Part shown: positions 42,670-51,931 of the stretch, piece by piece
How the letters are laid out: each line of letters starts with the position of its first letter
How positions within the stretch are numbered: the stretch's first letter is position 1
Source: Actinoplanes derwentensis
Lineage (GTDB): Bacteria; Actinomycetota; Actinomycetes; Mycobacteriales; Micromonosporaceae
Assembly: GCF_900104725.1 (NCBI RefSeq)
Contig: NZ_LT629758.1
Coordinates: 4,664,501 to 4,728,500, forward strand
Reading direction: 5' to 3'
Length of the DNA stretch: 64,000 nt
The notes under the pieces: generated by a model
What the model saw: only the letters and a program-made list of their open reading frames with translations
Databases searched by the model: none
What the model was told of the DNA's origin: nothing
Program-made: the position numbers and the translations under genes

Positions 42670-43260
42670 ATGTCGCTGTCCGCACTACCTCCCGCTGAAC
42701 GGCATCGCCGGATCGCCGCCGACTTCACCGCGCGCGTCGAAGGCGCGAAGGACTGGGACGCCCCGGCTCCGGTCGCCGGATGGGTGGCGCGGGACGTGCC
42801 CCGTCACCTGATCGAGTGGCTTCTGGGTCTGCTGCAGTCGGGTGCCGATCTGACTCTGCCGCGGAGACCGGACGCCGGCACCGATCCGGTGGGTGCCTGG
42901 CAGGTGCACGTGACGGCCGTACAAGAGCTGCTCGATGATCCGGAGACCCCGGGACGGACGCTGTCCAATCCGCATCTCGGCGAGATTCCGCTAGATCAGG
43001 CGATCGACCGCTTCTATACGACTGACGTCTTCATGCACACGTGGGATCTGGCCCGCGCCACCGGACAGGACGATCGGCTCGACCCGGAGCACTGTGCCGA
43101 ACTGTTCGCCGGGATGGAACCGATGGACGCGGTGCTGCGTGGTTCCGGCCAGTACGGCCCGGCCGTCCCGGTTCCGGCGGACGCCGACCCGCAGACCCGG
43201 TTGATCGGGTTCATCGGCCGCGACCCACACTGGTCACCGGCGTCACGAGCGGAGTCCTGA
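42670..43260 (+). CDS. DinB/MDMPI-like metal-binding protein (TIGR03086-like)
   Basis: The 196-residue protein has a four-helix-bundle pattern with GWVARDVPRHLIEWLLGLL near the N-terminus and DVFMHTWDLARATGQDDRL, which supplies the histidine ligands of the mycothiol-dependent maleylpyruvate isomerase/DinB family. Members use mycothiol for isomerisation or transfer reactions. The substrate is unknown. A palindrome just upstream suggests induction by a small molecule. Confidence 0.75.
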   Translation: MSLSALPPAERHRRIAADFTARVEGAKDWDAPAPVAGWVARDVPRHLIEWLLGLLQSGADLTLPRRPDAGTDPVGAWQVHVTAVQELLDDPETPGRTLSNPHLGEIPLDQAIDRFYTTDVFMHTWDLARATGQDDRLDPEHCAELFAGMEPMDAVLRGSGQYGPAVPVPADADPQTRLIGFIGRDPHWSPASRAES

Positions 43261-43311
43261 CACAACGGAGCGGCTAGTGGAAAGACGGGCCCGGCCGTTG
43301 GAACGGCTCCG

Positions 43312-43905
43312 GTGAGCATCGACGTCACAGTCATCGGCTCAGCGGTGGGGCTGTTCGCCGTCACCAACGTCGACGACATCCTGATCCTCGCGCTGTTCTT
43401 CGCGCAGGGAGCCGGGCATCGCAGCAGCACCCGGAACATCATGGCCGGTCAGTACCTGGGGTTCGCCGGAATCCTCGGGGTGGCGGTGGCGGCCGCGTTC
43501 GGTGCCACGTTCCTGCCCGCCGAGGCGATCCCCTTCCTCGGGCTGTTGCCGCTGGCCCTGGGCATCAAAGCCGGCATCCAGGCGTGGCGGCACCGGAGAG
43601 ACGACGAGGACGAGAAGTCCGGGGATGCCGCCAGAGCGCCCGGCGTCGCCGAGGTCGCCGCCGTGACGTTCGGCAACGGAGGGGACAACATCGGCGTGTA
43701 CGTGCCGGTCTTCGCGTCGGCGGGCGCCGGCGGCATGACCGTCTATGTAGTCGTCTTTCTGCTGCTGGTGGCCGTGTGGGTGGCGGCCGGACGATTCTTC
43801 GCGACCCGTCCGGTGATCGCGCGGGCACTGGGCCGCTGGGGCCACGTACTGCTGCCGGTGGTCTTGATCGGGATCGGCTTGTTGATCTTGAGCGACGGAC
43901 GGTAA
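43312..43905 (+). CDS. cadD: CadD-family cadmium resistance transporter
   Basis: The 197-residue membrane protein has the CadD features FAVTNVDDILILALFF near the start, GFAGILGVAVA, and the second half VTFGNGGDNIGVYVPVFA with conserved Asp residues in membrane segments. It gives low-level Cd2+ resistance in relatives, but many homologs are uncharacterised. It starts with GTG. It does not appear to be linked to its neighbours. Confidence 0.8.
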   Translation: MSIDVTVIGSAVGLFAVTNVDDILILALFFAQGAGHRSSTRNIMAGQYLGFAGILGVAVAAAFGATFLPAEAIPFLGLLPLALGIKAGIQAWRHRRDDEDEKSGDAARAPGVAEVAAVTFGNGGDNIGVYVPVFASAGAGGMTVYVVVFLLLVAVWVAAGRFFATRPVIARALGRWGHVLLPVVLIGIGLLILSDGR

Positions 43906-43931
43906 AGAAACACAGCTATAGTCTCCGGTCC

Positions 43932-44390
43932 ATGAGCCGGGGACCGCTGGTCGGCACGATGCTCGTGATCGCACTGACGGTCGCGGGCACTCCCCCGGCT
44001 GCGACCGCCCCGGCGCCACCCGGACACCACGCGGAACTGGTCGTGGAGATGCTGCGGCGCAGGACGGTGGCCTTCACGTCCGGTGACGAGGCGGGCTGGC
44101 TGACCGACGTCGACCCACGACACCCCGAGACGATTTCGTACGAACGGAGCCGCTTCCGCCAACTCCGCCAGACCGGACCGTCGTTCTTCCGGCTCTTTCC
44201 CGCCGGCGAGCACACGGACCGGGCGCACGCGGACCGGGCGCACGCGGACCGGGAGGTGTACGTCCGGCAGGTCGTCGGCTGGCCGGGCAGGGCGAAGACC
44301 GCGCTCAATACGCACACGTGGTGCCTGACGTTCCGGGACGGCCGCGTGATGATCACGGCCGTTCGCGCGTACCTGGGGCCCGGCGTTTAG
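43932..44390 (+). CDS. Hypothetical secreted protein with a 15-bp repeat
   Basis: The 152-residue protein has a signal peptide (about residues 1-26, MLVIALTVAGTPPAATA) and a small mixed domain (RRTVAFTSGDEAGWLTDVDP; NTHTWCLTFRDGRVMITAV). It resembles NTF2-like extracellular domains only in outline. An in-frame repeat encodes DRAHADRAHADRE. The function is unknown. Confidence 0.6.
   Translation: MSRGPLVGTMLVIALTVAGTPPAATAPAPPGHHAELVVEMLRRRTVAFTSGDEAGWLTDVDPRHPETISYERSRFRQLRQTGPSFFRLFPAGEHTDRAHADRAHADREVYVRQVVGWPGRAKTALNTHTWCLTFRDGRVMITAVRAYLGPGV
44216..44254 (+). repeat. In-frame 15-bp tandem repeat
   Basis: The unit ggaccgggcgcacgc occurs 2.6 times and encodes DRAHA in the secreted hypothetical protein. 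Confidence 0.85.
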
Positions 44391-44422
44391 GATCCTCGAT
44401 CAACAACGGGGAGGAACATCTC

Positions 44423-45388
44423 ATGTGGCCGTTCAGCCGTAAGAACCGGGAAGCGACGCCGTCGCTCGTCATCGATCCGTCGTACGGGGATCCGACGTCC
44501 CGGCGACTGATCGACGCGTTGACGAACCGGGACTGGCGCACCGCCCGGGACGTGTTCGCCGCAGCGACCGATCCGGACGAGCGGGCTTTCCTGATGGAGG
44601 CGGCCACCGGGGTCGACGACGTGCAGGAGTGGATCCAGGAATGGGTGGCGGCCGAGCCGGAGTCGACACTGCCGGTGCTGGTGCGCGGCTGTCACGCGGT
44701 GCAGTGGGCGTGGGAGGCGCGCGGCGCGAAGCGGGCCCAGTACACCAGTGGTGAGCAGTTCCGGGAGTTCGCCCGGCGACTCAAACTGGCCGAGAACCTG
44801 CTGAACGAGGTGGTCGAACGGGACCCCGACGACGTGACCGCCTGGACGTGGCTGGTCGCTTCGGCGCGTGGCCGTCAGGTGGGCCGGGCCGAGGCGCAGG
44901 CCCGGTTCGACGAGGTGATCAAACGGCATCCGCTGCACATCGTGGCGCACGAGGAGTACCTGCAGTTCCTCTGTGCCAAGTGGTCGGGCAGTCACGAGCT
45001 GATGTTCGAGTTCGCCCGGAAGGCGACGGCCGCCGCACCGGAGGGGAGCTGGCTGCCGGAGCTGATCGCGGTCGCCCATCTGGAGAAGTGGGTGTCGCTG
45101 CCGAGCGGTGAGGACGCGGAGTGGATCAGGCAGCCGGACGTGCGGGAGGAGATCGTGGCGGCGGCCGCCAAGTCCTACCTGCACCCGAACTTCCGGACCG
45201 GCCCCGGCTGGGTGCCGCGGGTCGCCACGTTCGCGCTGATGTGCGAGTTCGTCGAGGCGTTCGAAGCCGCCGGGCACGCCCACGACCTGCTCGGCGACCA
45301 GGCCAGCAGGTGGCCGTGGCTGTACTGCGGCGACCCGGTGGAGGCGTTCATCCGCGGCCGTGAGTACGTCCACGAGAACCGCCCCTGA
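44423..45388 (+). CDS. Hypothetical TPR-like protein (DUF4034-like), paralog of 31569-32600
   Basis: The 321-residue protein is helical and shares with the gene at 31569 the motifs GEQFREF, HEEYLQFLCAKWSGSHELMFEFA and AAPEG. The two differ in N-terminus and C-terminus, so they diverged some time ago. The start at ATG 44423 follows gggagg at 44408-44413. No signal peptide is seen. The role is unknown. Confidence 0.75.
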   Translation: MWPFSRKNREATPSLVIDPSYGDPTSRRLIDALTNRDWRTARDVFAAATDPDERAFLMEAATGVDDVQEWIQEWVAAEPESTLPVLVRGCHAVQWAWEARGAKRAQYTSGEQFREFARRLKLAENLLNEVVERDPDDVTAWTWLVASARGRQVGRAEAQARFDEVIKRHPLHIVAHEEYLQFLCAKWSGSHELMFEFARKATAAAPEGSWLPELIAVAHLEKWVSLPSGEDAEWIRQPDVREEIVAAAAKSYLHPNFRTGPGWVPRVATFALMCEFVEAFEAAGHAHDLLGDQASRWPWLYCGDPVEAFIRGREYVHENRP

Positions 45389-45482
45389 ACGCCGATCCGG
45401 CCGGCGCGAACACTGAACAATCATTCGAGGTGAATGCCACAGGGGCGAGCGCGGGATCTCCGCCTGCGCTTATGGTGACGCG

Positions 45483-46169
45483 ATGAAAATCCATCCCTAT
45501 CTGGCCGGGTTCACCGCTCTGGCCGTTCTGGCCGGTCTCGGTGCCGGTGAGGCGGTTACGGCACCCGCGGACCAGCGGCAGGCTGCCGTGGTGACCTCAC
45601 CGGCGCAGCAGGCGGTCGCGGAGGCGCCTGCTGACCTGGAGCTCGTCGCGGCGGCCGCCACCCGCAAGTACATCTTTCCGGTGAAGGCGGCGAACGTCGC
45701 GTTCCACAAGACCCACTCCGGTTACCCGGCTACCGACATCTTCGCCGCCTGCGGCAAGCCGTTCCGGGCCACCACCGACGGTGTGGTGCTGGAGGTCAGC
45801 CGGGTCGACAAGTACAAGAAGGGCAAGCCGGACGGCCCCTACAACGGTGGCAAGTTCGTGTCGATCCTCGGTGACGACGGCGTGCGCTACTACGGCTCGC
45901 ACCTGAGCGTGGTGACCGCGGGCATCAAGAAGGGTGTGCGGGTCAAGGCCGGCAAGCACCTCGGCAAGGTCGGCAAGACCGGTAACGCCAACAACGTCTG
46001 CCACGTGCACTACGGCATCTCGCCGGCCTGCAAGAAGACCGGTGACTGGAAGGTCCGCCGGGGTGTGGTGTGGCCGGCGAGCTACCTGACGTCGTGGCGC
46101 AAGGGCGGGGAGAAGAGCCCGGCCAAGGCGGTCGCCGCCTGGAAGAAGAAGAACAACTGCAAGGCCTGA
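45483..46169 (+). CDS. Secreted M23-family peptidase
   Basis: The 228-residue protein has a signal peptide (about 1-25) and an M23 LytM domain with metal ligands H and D in HSGYPATDIF and the HVHYG motif. Such enzymes cut peptidoglycan cross-bridges in the wall. The C-terminus is lysine-rich (WKKKNNCKA), which may bind wall polymers. A terminator follows. Confidence 0.88.
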   Translation: MKIHPYLAGFTALAVLAGLGAGEAVTAPADQRQAAVVTSPAQQAVAEAPADLELVAAAATRKYIFPVKAANVAFHKTHSGYPATDIFAACGKPFRATTDGVVLEVSRVDKYKKGKPDGPYNGGKFVSILGDDGVRYYGSHLSVVTAGIKKGVRVKAGKHLGKVGKTGNANNVCHVHYGISPACKKTGDWKVRRGVVWPASYLTSWRKGGEKSPAKAVAAWKKKNNCKA

Positions 46170-46182
46170 TGTGAGTACGGGG

Positions 46183-46212
46183 ACCCGCGCGCCGTGGCGG
46201 CGCGCGGGTTTT
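46183..46212 (+). terminator. Terminator after the M23 peptidase gene
   Basis: The stem cccgcgcgccg / cggcgcgcggg with loop tgg is followed by ttttc. Confidence 0.88.
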
Positions 46213-46308
46213 CGGTGAGCACCGCATTCGGCCCGGCGGCCGCGTCGACGGCCCGGTGTGCCGCCCGCGTCGCGCGGGGGCTACGGGACCGTTGTGTGGT
46301 CCGTACCG

Positions 46309-47088
46309 TCAACGGCCGTTGAAGTTCGCTTTTCGTTTTTCGATGAACGCTCTCGGTCCTTCTTTTGCGTCGTCGGAGGTGAAGACTTCCATGCCGATGC
46401 GGGATTCGATCGTGAAGGCGTCGTTTTCGGGCAGGCCCTCGGTTTCCCGGATGGTGCGCAGGATGGCCTGCACGGCCAGTGGGCCGTTGGCGGCGATGAC
46501 CTCGGCGATCTCCAGGGCCTTGTCGAGCGCCCGGCCGTCGGGGACCACGTGGCCGATCAAGCCGATTTCTTTCGCTTCCGCTGCTCGAATGTGCCGGCCG
46601 GTCAGCAACAACTCGACAGCGACCGTGTAAGGAAGCTGGCGCGGTAGACGAACTGCGGAACCCCCGAGTGGAAAAAGACCCCAGCGTGCTTCGGAGACGC
46701 CGAAGCGGGCGCTCTCGCCGGCTACTCGCACGTCGGTGGCCTGCAGGATCTCGGTGCCACCGGCGACGGCCGGGCCCTCGACTGCGGCGATCAGCGGTTT
46801 GGTCAGGCGTCGGCCCTTGAGTAACGCGTCGATCCGGGACAGGTCGGTGCCGCCGTTGCGGAAGCCGTCGCCGGGGTGGTCGGCGGTCATGGCGCGCAGG
46901 TCGGCGCCGGCGCAGAACGCCCCGCCGGCTCCGGTGAGGATCGCGGCGCGGATGTCCGGGTCGGTGTCGACGCGGTCCCAGGCGTCGCGCATCACGGCCA
47001 TCATCTCGGCGGAGAGCGCGTTGCGGACCTGCGGCCGGTTCATCGTGACGATCAGGATCGGTCCGCGCTGCTCGACGAGAGCGTCCAC
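46309..47088 (-). CDS. echA19: EchA19, enoyl-CoA hydratase of sterol side-chain oxidation
   Basis: The 259-residue crotonase matches EchA19 (Rv3516) almost throughout: [52 protein letters not shown] and [15 protein letters not shown]. EchA19 hydrates the enoyl-CoA of the sterol side chain. GTG 47088 is chosen because it follows gaggag and starts the conserved VDALVEQRG. It is divergent from fadD19, as in M. tuberculosis, with a KstR-like site between. Confidence 0.92.
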   Translation of the reverse strand: MDALVEQRGPILIVTMNRPQVRNALSAEMMAVMRDAWDRVDTDPDIRAAILTGAGGAFCAGADLRAMTADHPGDGFRNGGTDLSRIDALLKGRRLTKPLIAAVEGPAVAGGTEILQATDVRVAGESARFGVSEARWGLFPLGGSAVRLPRQLPYTVAVELLLTGRHIRAAEAKEIGLIGHVVPDGRALDKALEIAEVIAANGPLAVQAILRTIRETEGLPENDAFTIESRIGMEVFTSDDAKEGPRAFIEKRKANFNGR

Positions 47089-47136
47089 CCGGTTCTCCTC
47101 ACTGTGCAACGACCTGCTCCGAGCCTTGCCCGGAAC

Positions 47137-47150
47137 GATAACAGGTTCTA
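47137..47150. promoter_or_regulatory. KstR-like operator between echA19 and fadD19
   Basis: GATAACAGGTTCTA fits TnnAACnnGTTnnA except for the first base. It lies 10 bp before the fadD19 start. Confidence 0.65.
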
Positions 47151-47160
47151 CTTTGCGTTG

Positions 47161-48729
47161 ATGGCGGCCAATATTGCGGACCTGTTCGAGCACGCGGTCG
47201 ACGCCTTCGGAGATCGCGTCGCGGTGGCCTGCGGCGAGCGTGAGATCACCTACGCGGAGCTGGAGGACAGCGCCAACCGTCTGGCCCATTTCCTGCAGAG
47301 TCGAGGAGTGGGCAAGGGCGCCCACGTCGGGTTGTACGCGGGTAATTCGATCGAGGCCGTGGTGGCCATGATCGCCGTCTACAAACTCCGCGCGGTGGTC
47401 GTCAACGTCAACTATCGGTATGTCGAGAACGAGTTGCAGTATCTCTTCGAGGACGCCGGCCTGGTCGCGCTGATTCACGACCGGGGGTTCTCGGCTCGGG
47501 TCGCGGCCGTCGGGCATGATTTCCGCGCGACAGTCGCACTGCCGGACGGCAGCACGGCCGCTTTGTCAGACATCTCCTATGCGGATGCGCTGAAGGGCTC
47601 GGGGACGAGGGACTTCGAGGAACGCTCCGGCGACGACGTCTACCTGCTCTACACCGGCGGCACCACCGGCTATCCGAAAGGTGTCGTCTGGCGGCACGAG
47701 GACGTCTGGCGGGTCCTCGGCGGCGGCATCGACTTCATGTCCGGCATCCCCTTGGACGACGAGTGGGCGCAGAGCCGCCGGGAGATGCCGCCGATGACCC
47801 GGTTCTGCCTGGCCCCGCTGATCCACGGCAACGCCCAGTGGGCCGCCCTGGCCGCCCTGTTCGCCGGGGACACCGTGGTCTTCCTGCCGCATTTCGACGC
47901 CGACGAGGTGTGGCGCACCGTCGAACGCCGACAGGTCAACGTGATCGTGCTGATCGGTGACGCGATGGCCCGGCCGATCATCGAGGCCTACCTGGCCGGG
48001 AAGTACGACGGGTCGTCGCTGATGGCGATCTCGTCGAGTGCCGCGCTCTTCTCGCCGTCGGTGAAACGGCAGTACCTGCAAACACTGCCGGACGTGCTGG
48101 TCACCGACGCGGTCGGGTCGTCGGAGACCGGGTTCGCCGGGATCGGCATCGTCGCCGAGGTGGACGGCGGCGCGGTCGACGGGCCACGGATCACGCCGGG
48201 CCCGGACACCATCGTCATCGACGAGAACGGCAAGAAGGCCGGGCCCGGGGTGATCGGCCGGCTGGCCCGGGGTGGGCACGTGCCGCTCGGATATTTCCAG
48301 GACCCGGTCAAGACCGCCGCGCTGCTGACCGAGATCGACGGAGTCCGGTACGCGATTCCCGGCGACCTGGCGCGGATCGAGGACGACGGGACGATCACGC
48401 TGCTCGGGCGGGGGAACACCTGCGTCAACACCGGCGGGGAGAAAGTCTTTCCGGAAGAGGTCGAGGGGGCCCTGAAGTCGCATCCGGCGGTTTTCGACGC
48501 GCTGGTGATCGGGCTTCCCGACGAGCTGCTGGGTCAGAAGGTGGTGGCGCTGGTGCAGCCGCGCGGCTCAGTTGATTTATCGGACTTGACCGGACATGTG
48601 CGTAAACAGGTCGCCGGCTACAAGGTTCCGCGCTCGATCTGGCTCGTCGATGCGATCGCCCGCACCATCAGCGGCAAAGCCGACTACCGCTGGGCCCACA
48701 CCTACACGAAGGAACACGATGCGGACTGA
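47161..48729 (+). CDS. fadD19: FadD19, steroid side-chain acyl-CoA synthetase
   Basis: The 522-residue AMP-dependent ligase has [14 protein letters not shown] (ATP loop), [13 protein letters not shown] and [28 protein letters not shown] and the C-terminal lysine region [10 protein letters not shown]. It matches FadD19, which activates C24-branched sterol side chains as CoA thioesters in Rhodococcus and M. tuberculosis. The start at ATG 47161 has no clear ribosome-binding site. It overlaps the next gene by 11 bp. Confidence 0.9.
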   Translation: MAANIADLFEHAVDAFGDRVAVACGEREITYAELEDSANRLAHFLQSRGVGKGAHVGLYAGNSIEAVVAMIAVYKLRAVVVNVNYRYVENELQYLFEDAGLVALIHDRGFSARVAAVGHDFRATVALPDGSTAALSDISYADALKGSGTRDFEERSGDDVYLLYTGGTTGYPKGVVWRHEDVWRVLGGGIDFMSGIPLDDEWAQSRREMPPMTRFCLAPLIHGNAQWAALAALFAGDTVVFLPHFDADEVWRTVERRQVNVIVLIGDAMARPIIEAYLAGKYDGSSLMAISSSAALFSPSVKRQYLQTLPDVLVTDAVGSSETGFAGIGIVAEVDGGAVDGPRITPGPDTIVIDENGKKAGPGVIGRLARGGHVPLGYFQDPVKTAALLTEIDGVRYAIPGDLARIEDDGTITLLGRGNTCVNTGGEKVFPEEVEGALKSHPAVFDALVIGLPDELLGQKVVALVQPRGSVDLSDLTGHVRKQVAGYKVPRSIWLVDAIARTISGKADYRWAHTYTKEHDAD

Positions 48730-49804
48730 CTTCTGCGACCTGCTCGGCATCGACGTCCCGATCGTCGGCTTCAGCCCGTCCGAACACGTCGTCGCGGCGA
48801 TCAGCCGGGCCGGTGGGCTCGGGGTGCTGGGCGCCGTCCGCTTCAACGACGCGAGCGAACTGGACGACGTCCTGACCTGGCTGGACACCGCAACCGGCGG
48901 CCGCCCGTACGGCGTCGACGTGGTGATGCCCAGCCGGGTGCCCACCGAAGGACTGCCGGACGACCTCAGCGCCATGGTCCCTTCCGGACACCGCGACTTC
49001 GTCGAACGTACGCTGCTGCGCCTCGGTGTTCCGCCGTTGCTCGCCGCCCAGGACCGTCCCGGCGTGCTCGGCTGGCTGCACTCGGTCGCCCGCGCCCACA
49101 TCGAAGTGGCCCTCAACCATCCGGTACGACTGATCGCCAACGCCCTCGGCCCGCCACCGCCCGACGTGATCGAACAGGCCCACGCCCGCGGTCTGCTGGT
49201 GGCGGCGCTGGCCGGGCGGGCCGAACACGCCCGCAGTCACGTCACGAGCGGCGTCGACATCGTGGTGGCCCAAGGCTACGAGGCGGGCGGTCACACCGGG
49301 GAGATCGCCGGAATGGTGCTGGTCCCGGAAGTGGTGGACGCCGTCAGCGTGCCGGTGCTGGCCGCCGGAGGCATCGGCAGTGGCCGGCAGATCGCGGCAG
49401 CTCTGGCCCTCGGTGCGAGCGGCGTGTGGATGGGGTCGGTGTGGCTGGGCACCGCCGAGTACGAGAGCAGCCCCGCACTGCGCGAGGCGCTGCTGCGGGC
49501 CACCTCCAGCGACACGGTGCGCAGCCGGATCTACTCCGGCAAACCGGCACGCCTGCTGCGCAACCGGTGGACCGAGGCGTGGTCGGCGCAGGACGCACCG
49601 GCGACGCTGCCGATGCCGTTGCAGAACCTGCTGGTGTCCGGGGCCCACGACCGGCTGATGGCTTCCGGTGACCCGACGGTGGTGCCGATGCCGGTGGGCC
49701 AGATCGTGGGCCGGATGAACGCGGTCCGCCCGGTCGCCGAGGTGATGTCCGACCTGGTCAGCGAGGCGGACGAGACGTTGGGGAGGCTGCACAAGCTGCT
49801 GTGA
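48719..49804 (+). CDS. Nitronate monooxygenase-family flavoprotein
   Basis: The 361-residue FMN TIM barrel has PIVGFSPSEHVVAAISRAGG, AQGYEAGGHTGEIAG and VPVLAAGGIGSGRQIAAALALGA (the phosphate site). It belongs to the same family as IpdC but is a separate branch. It is co-transcribed with fadD19 (11-bp overlap), so an alkene or enoate oxidoreduction in sterol side-chain degradation is possible. The actual reaction is unknown. Confidence 0.8.
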   Translation: MRTDFCDLLGIDVPIVGFSPSEHVVAAISRAGGLGVLGAVRFNDASELDDVLTWLDTATGGRPYGVDVVMPSRVPTEGLPDDLSAMVPSGHRDFVERTLLRLGVPPLLAAQDRPGVLGWLHSVARAHIEVALNHPVRLIANALGPPPPDVIEQAHARGLLVAALAGRAEHARSHVTSGVDIVVAQGYEAGGHTGEIAGMVLVPEVVDAVSVPVLAAGGIGSGRQIAAALALGASGVWMGSVWLGTAEYESSPALREALLRATSSDTVRSRIYSGKPARLLRNRWTEAWSAQDAPATLPMPLQNLLVSGAHDRLMASGDPTVVPMPVGQIVGRMNAVRPVAEVMSDLVSEADETLGRLHKLL

Positions 49805-49881
49805 ACGGCTCGGCGCGTCACCGCCGGTCCATCGACTTCACCCTGACCGGCATCTGAGCTGGTTGACCACCCGCCATGCCG

Positions 49882-49922
49882 GACTGCGCCGCCGAGGTTC
49901 GGTGAACCTCGGCGGCGCAGTC
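49882..49922. terminator. Bidirectional 19-bp hairpin between convergent genes
   Basis: gactgcgccgccgaggttc and gaacctcggcggcgcagtc pair perfectly around ggt. It serves the nitronate monooxygenase gene and the DUF1996 gene. Confidence 0.88.
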
Positions 49923-49948
49923 GAGGGGTGCCGGTACGGCGATCTCGC

Positions 49949-51679
49949 TCAGCGGCAGGTCTTGCCCTTGTTGATGCAGGTGGCGATCTTCTGCATGGTC
50001 TGGGCGGAGTTGACGTTGATGAAGTCGTTGTGGTCGGAGAACGGGTTGTGGTCCTCCTCAGGGAAGGAGTCGAGTGCGAACTGCCCCTTGACCTGCACGT
50101 CGCGTGGGATGTCGTACGAGATGGTGATGCGCAGTTGCGGGATGGCTGCGAAGCCCTGCTTGCAGGCGCCGGTGGCGGCGTCGGCGAAGGCCAGGTGGTC
50201 GCGGTGGTTGGTGCTGTCGATGTTCTTGCCGTCCCAGCAGCCGGGGAAATCCTGTACGCGCTGGACCTGGCTGCCCTTCGGGCAGATCGGGTACTTGTCG
50301 GCGAGGCGGTCGGTGAAGCCGGAGCAGGTCCAGGTCGCGCGGGCGTTGGCCGGGCCGCGGCTGGTCGGTTTGGCGTCACCGGTGAGCGCCCGCAGGAACT
50401 TCGGCATGGGCACGACCTTGCTGGTGGCGTTACCGCGGTATTCGATCAGCACCGATGCGGGCCGGACGACGCCGCCGGTGTTGTTGGGCAGTTCGAGGTT
50501 CGGGCCCTGCGGGTCGGGCAGCGCGGCGGGGGCACTGGGGGTCGCCGCCCCACCGTTCTGGTCGCCCTCGGTCTGGCCGGTCACGGTGCAGCCGGCCAGG
50601 GTCTCGAGTCCCTGGGGACGGGCGGCGTTGCGGGAGATCGCGATGCCGATACGGTCGAGCACAGCGGTTCGCTTGGCCTTCAGGGGGCCGAGGATCGCGT
50701 TGTCGACGAAGTTGTTCCCGCCCTGTCCGCGGGTGGTGATCAGGCGTTCGTTGGCCTCGGAGAGCTGCCGGTCGAGTTCGGCGAGACTACGGTTGACCTC
50801 ACCGACGGCCTGGGCGGGTACACCGGGCAGCTTGTCACGCACGGTCGGGCACTGGATCTGCGCGGAGGCGGCCAGAGCGGCCTTCACACCGGCGACGGAG
50901 TGGCGCATGCCAGCGTGCATGCCGTCGTAACTGGCGTCGCATTCCACCAGCGACACCAGGCCCGAGGTCCGGCCGCCACCGGCCGCGGCGATGTCGTCGC
51001 TGATGCCCTTGATCAGTCGAGCGCGCTGGGTGCGCAGGTCGGCCAGCACGGACGCGTTGAGGCGGGCGTCGATGCGGCCCTTGCTCGCGGCCATCCGCTT
51101 GTCGGCGGCGGCGGCGACTCGATCGAGTGAGGCCAGGCGGGTGTCGACCGCGGCCCTGGCCCGAGCCGGCACGGCGGGCAGCCGGTTGCGAACGCTGGGG
51201 CAGGTGACCATCGGGGTCGTCGCCGAAAGAGCACGGGCGACTTCGGCCCCGGAGCGGACGGTCCTGTCGATCCGCACGACCGGCCAGAAGTACGAGGACT
51301 TGTCCCCGTTGCGGCACGTCGTCCCCGAGGCGTCCAGGTCGGCGTCGGAGGAGTTCGTGGTGATGGCCAGGTTGCCGATGAAGTCGTGGAGGTGCTCGGC
51401 ACCGTTCTTGATGCCCGGCTGCGCGACGGGGTTGTCCGGGCTGAACTTGCCGTTGCCGTTGGTGCCACAGTCCACGGTGAAGACGCCCGATGACGCCTGG
51501 GCGCCAGGCGCGGGATTCCGCACGTTCGGCTGCACCTGCTGGATGGGGACGAACTGGTTCAGTTCGGTGGCCGCGTCCGCGGTCCCCTTACCGCCGCTGG
51601 AGACGAATGTCGCGGTCAATACCCCGGTCGCGGCGACGACTGCCGCGGCCATCGCGATCCGCGCGGTACGTGTGTGCAT
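49949..51679 (-). CDS. Secreted DUF1996 protein split by a duplicated insert
   Basis: The 576-residue protein has a signal peptide (about 1-36) and the two halves of DUF1996: GAEHLHDFIGN with SYFWPVV (about 94-135), and FPGCWDGKNIDSTNHRDHLAF with later HNDF (about 479-551). Between them lie two related segments of about 100 residues (150-248 and 263-364). Each has a CP(S/T)VR(N/D)(R/K)LP(A/G)VPA start, predicted helices and a closing cysteine. DUF1996 proteins are secreted and often near polysaccharide enzymes; their activity is not known. ATG 51679 has GGAG upstream. Confidence 0.8.
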   Translation of the reverse strand: MHTRTARIAMAAAVVAATGVLTATFVSSGGKGTADAATELNQFVPIQQVQPNVRNPAPGAQASSGVFTVDCGTNGNGKFSPDNPVAQPGIKNGAEHLHDFIGNLAITTNSSDADLDASGTTCRNGDKSSYFWPVVRIDRTVRSGAEVARALSATTPMVTCPSVRNRLPAVPARARAAVDTRLASLDRVAAAADKRMAASKGRIDARLNASVLADLRTQRARLIKGISDDIAAAGGGRTSGLVSLVECDASYDGMHAGMRHSVAGVKAALAASAQIQCPTVRDKLPGVPAQAVGEVNRSLAELDRQLSEANERLITTRGQGGNNFVDNAILGPLKAKRTAVLDRIGIAISRNAARPQGLETLAGCTVTGQTEGDQNGGAATPSAPAALPDPQGPNLELPNNTGGVVRPASVLIEYRGNATSKVVPMPKFLRALTGDAKPTSRGPANARATWTCSGFTDRLADKYPICPKGSQVQRVQDFPGCWDGKNIDSTNHRDHLAFADAATGACKQGFAAIPQLRITISYDIPRDVQVKGQFALDSFPEEDHNPFSDHNDFINVNSAQTMQKIATCINKGKTCR

Positions 51680-51852
51680 TCGTCCGACTCCGTGTGGTGT
51701 GGTTCGCACGCTCTACTCCTCGTAGCCTCTTGGTACCGAGGCGACTCCGGTGGAGGCCGCCACTCGCAGGTACGGGTGGCACGAAGTGGCAGACGGGTTC
51801 GGGACGGCCCCGTAAGTAGTCGGTAAGAACTCTGGCCACCGGCCCTTCGACC

Positions 51853-51889
51853 CTCAGGGGCGGCCACCGATCCGGTGGCCGCCCCTGAG
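51853..51889. terminator. 17-bp hairpin terminator before the DUF1996 gene
   Basis: ctcaggggcggccaccg and cggtggccgcccctgag pair perfectly around atc. It lies after the acyltransferase gene in the minus direction. Confidence 0.85.
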
Positions 51890-51931
51890 CGTCTGGCCCG
51901 GGGATGCCGATCCCTTCGTCCTCGCCGTCAG

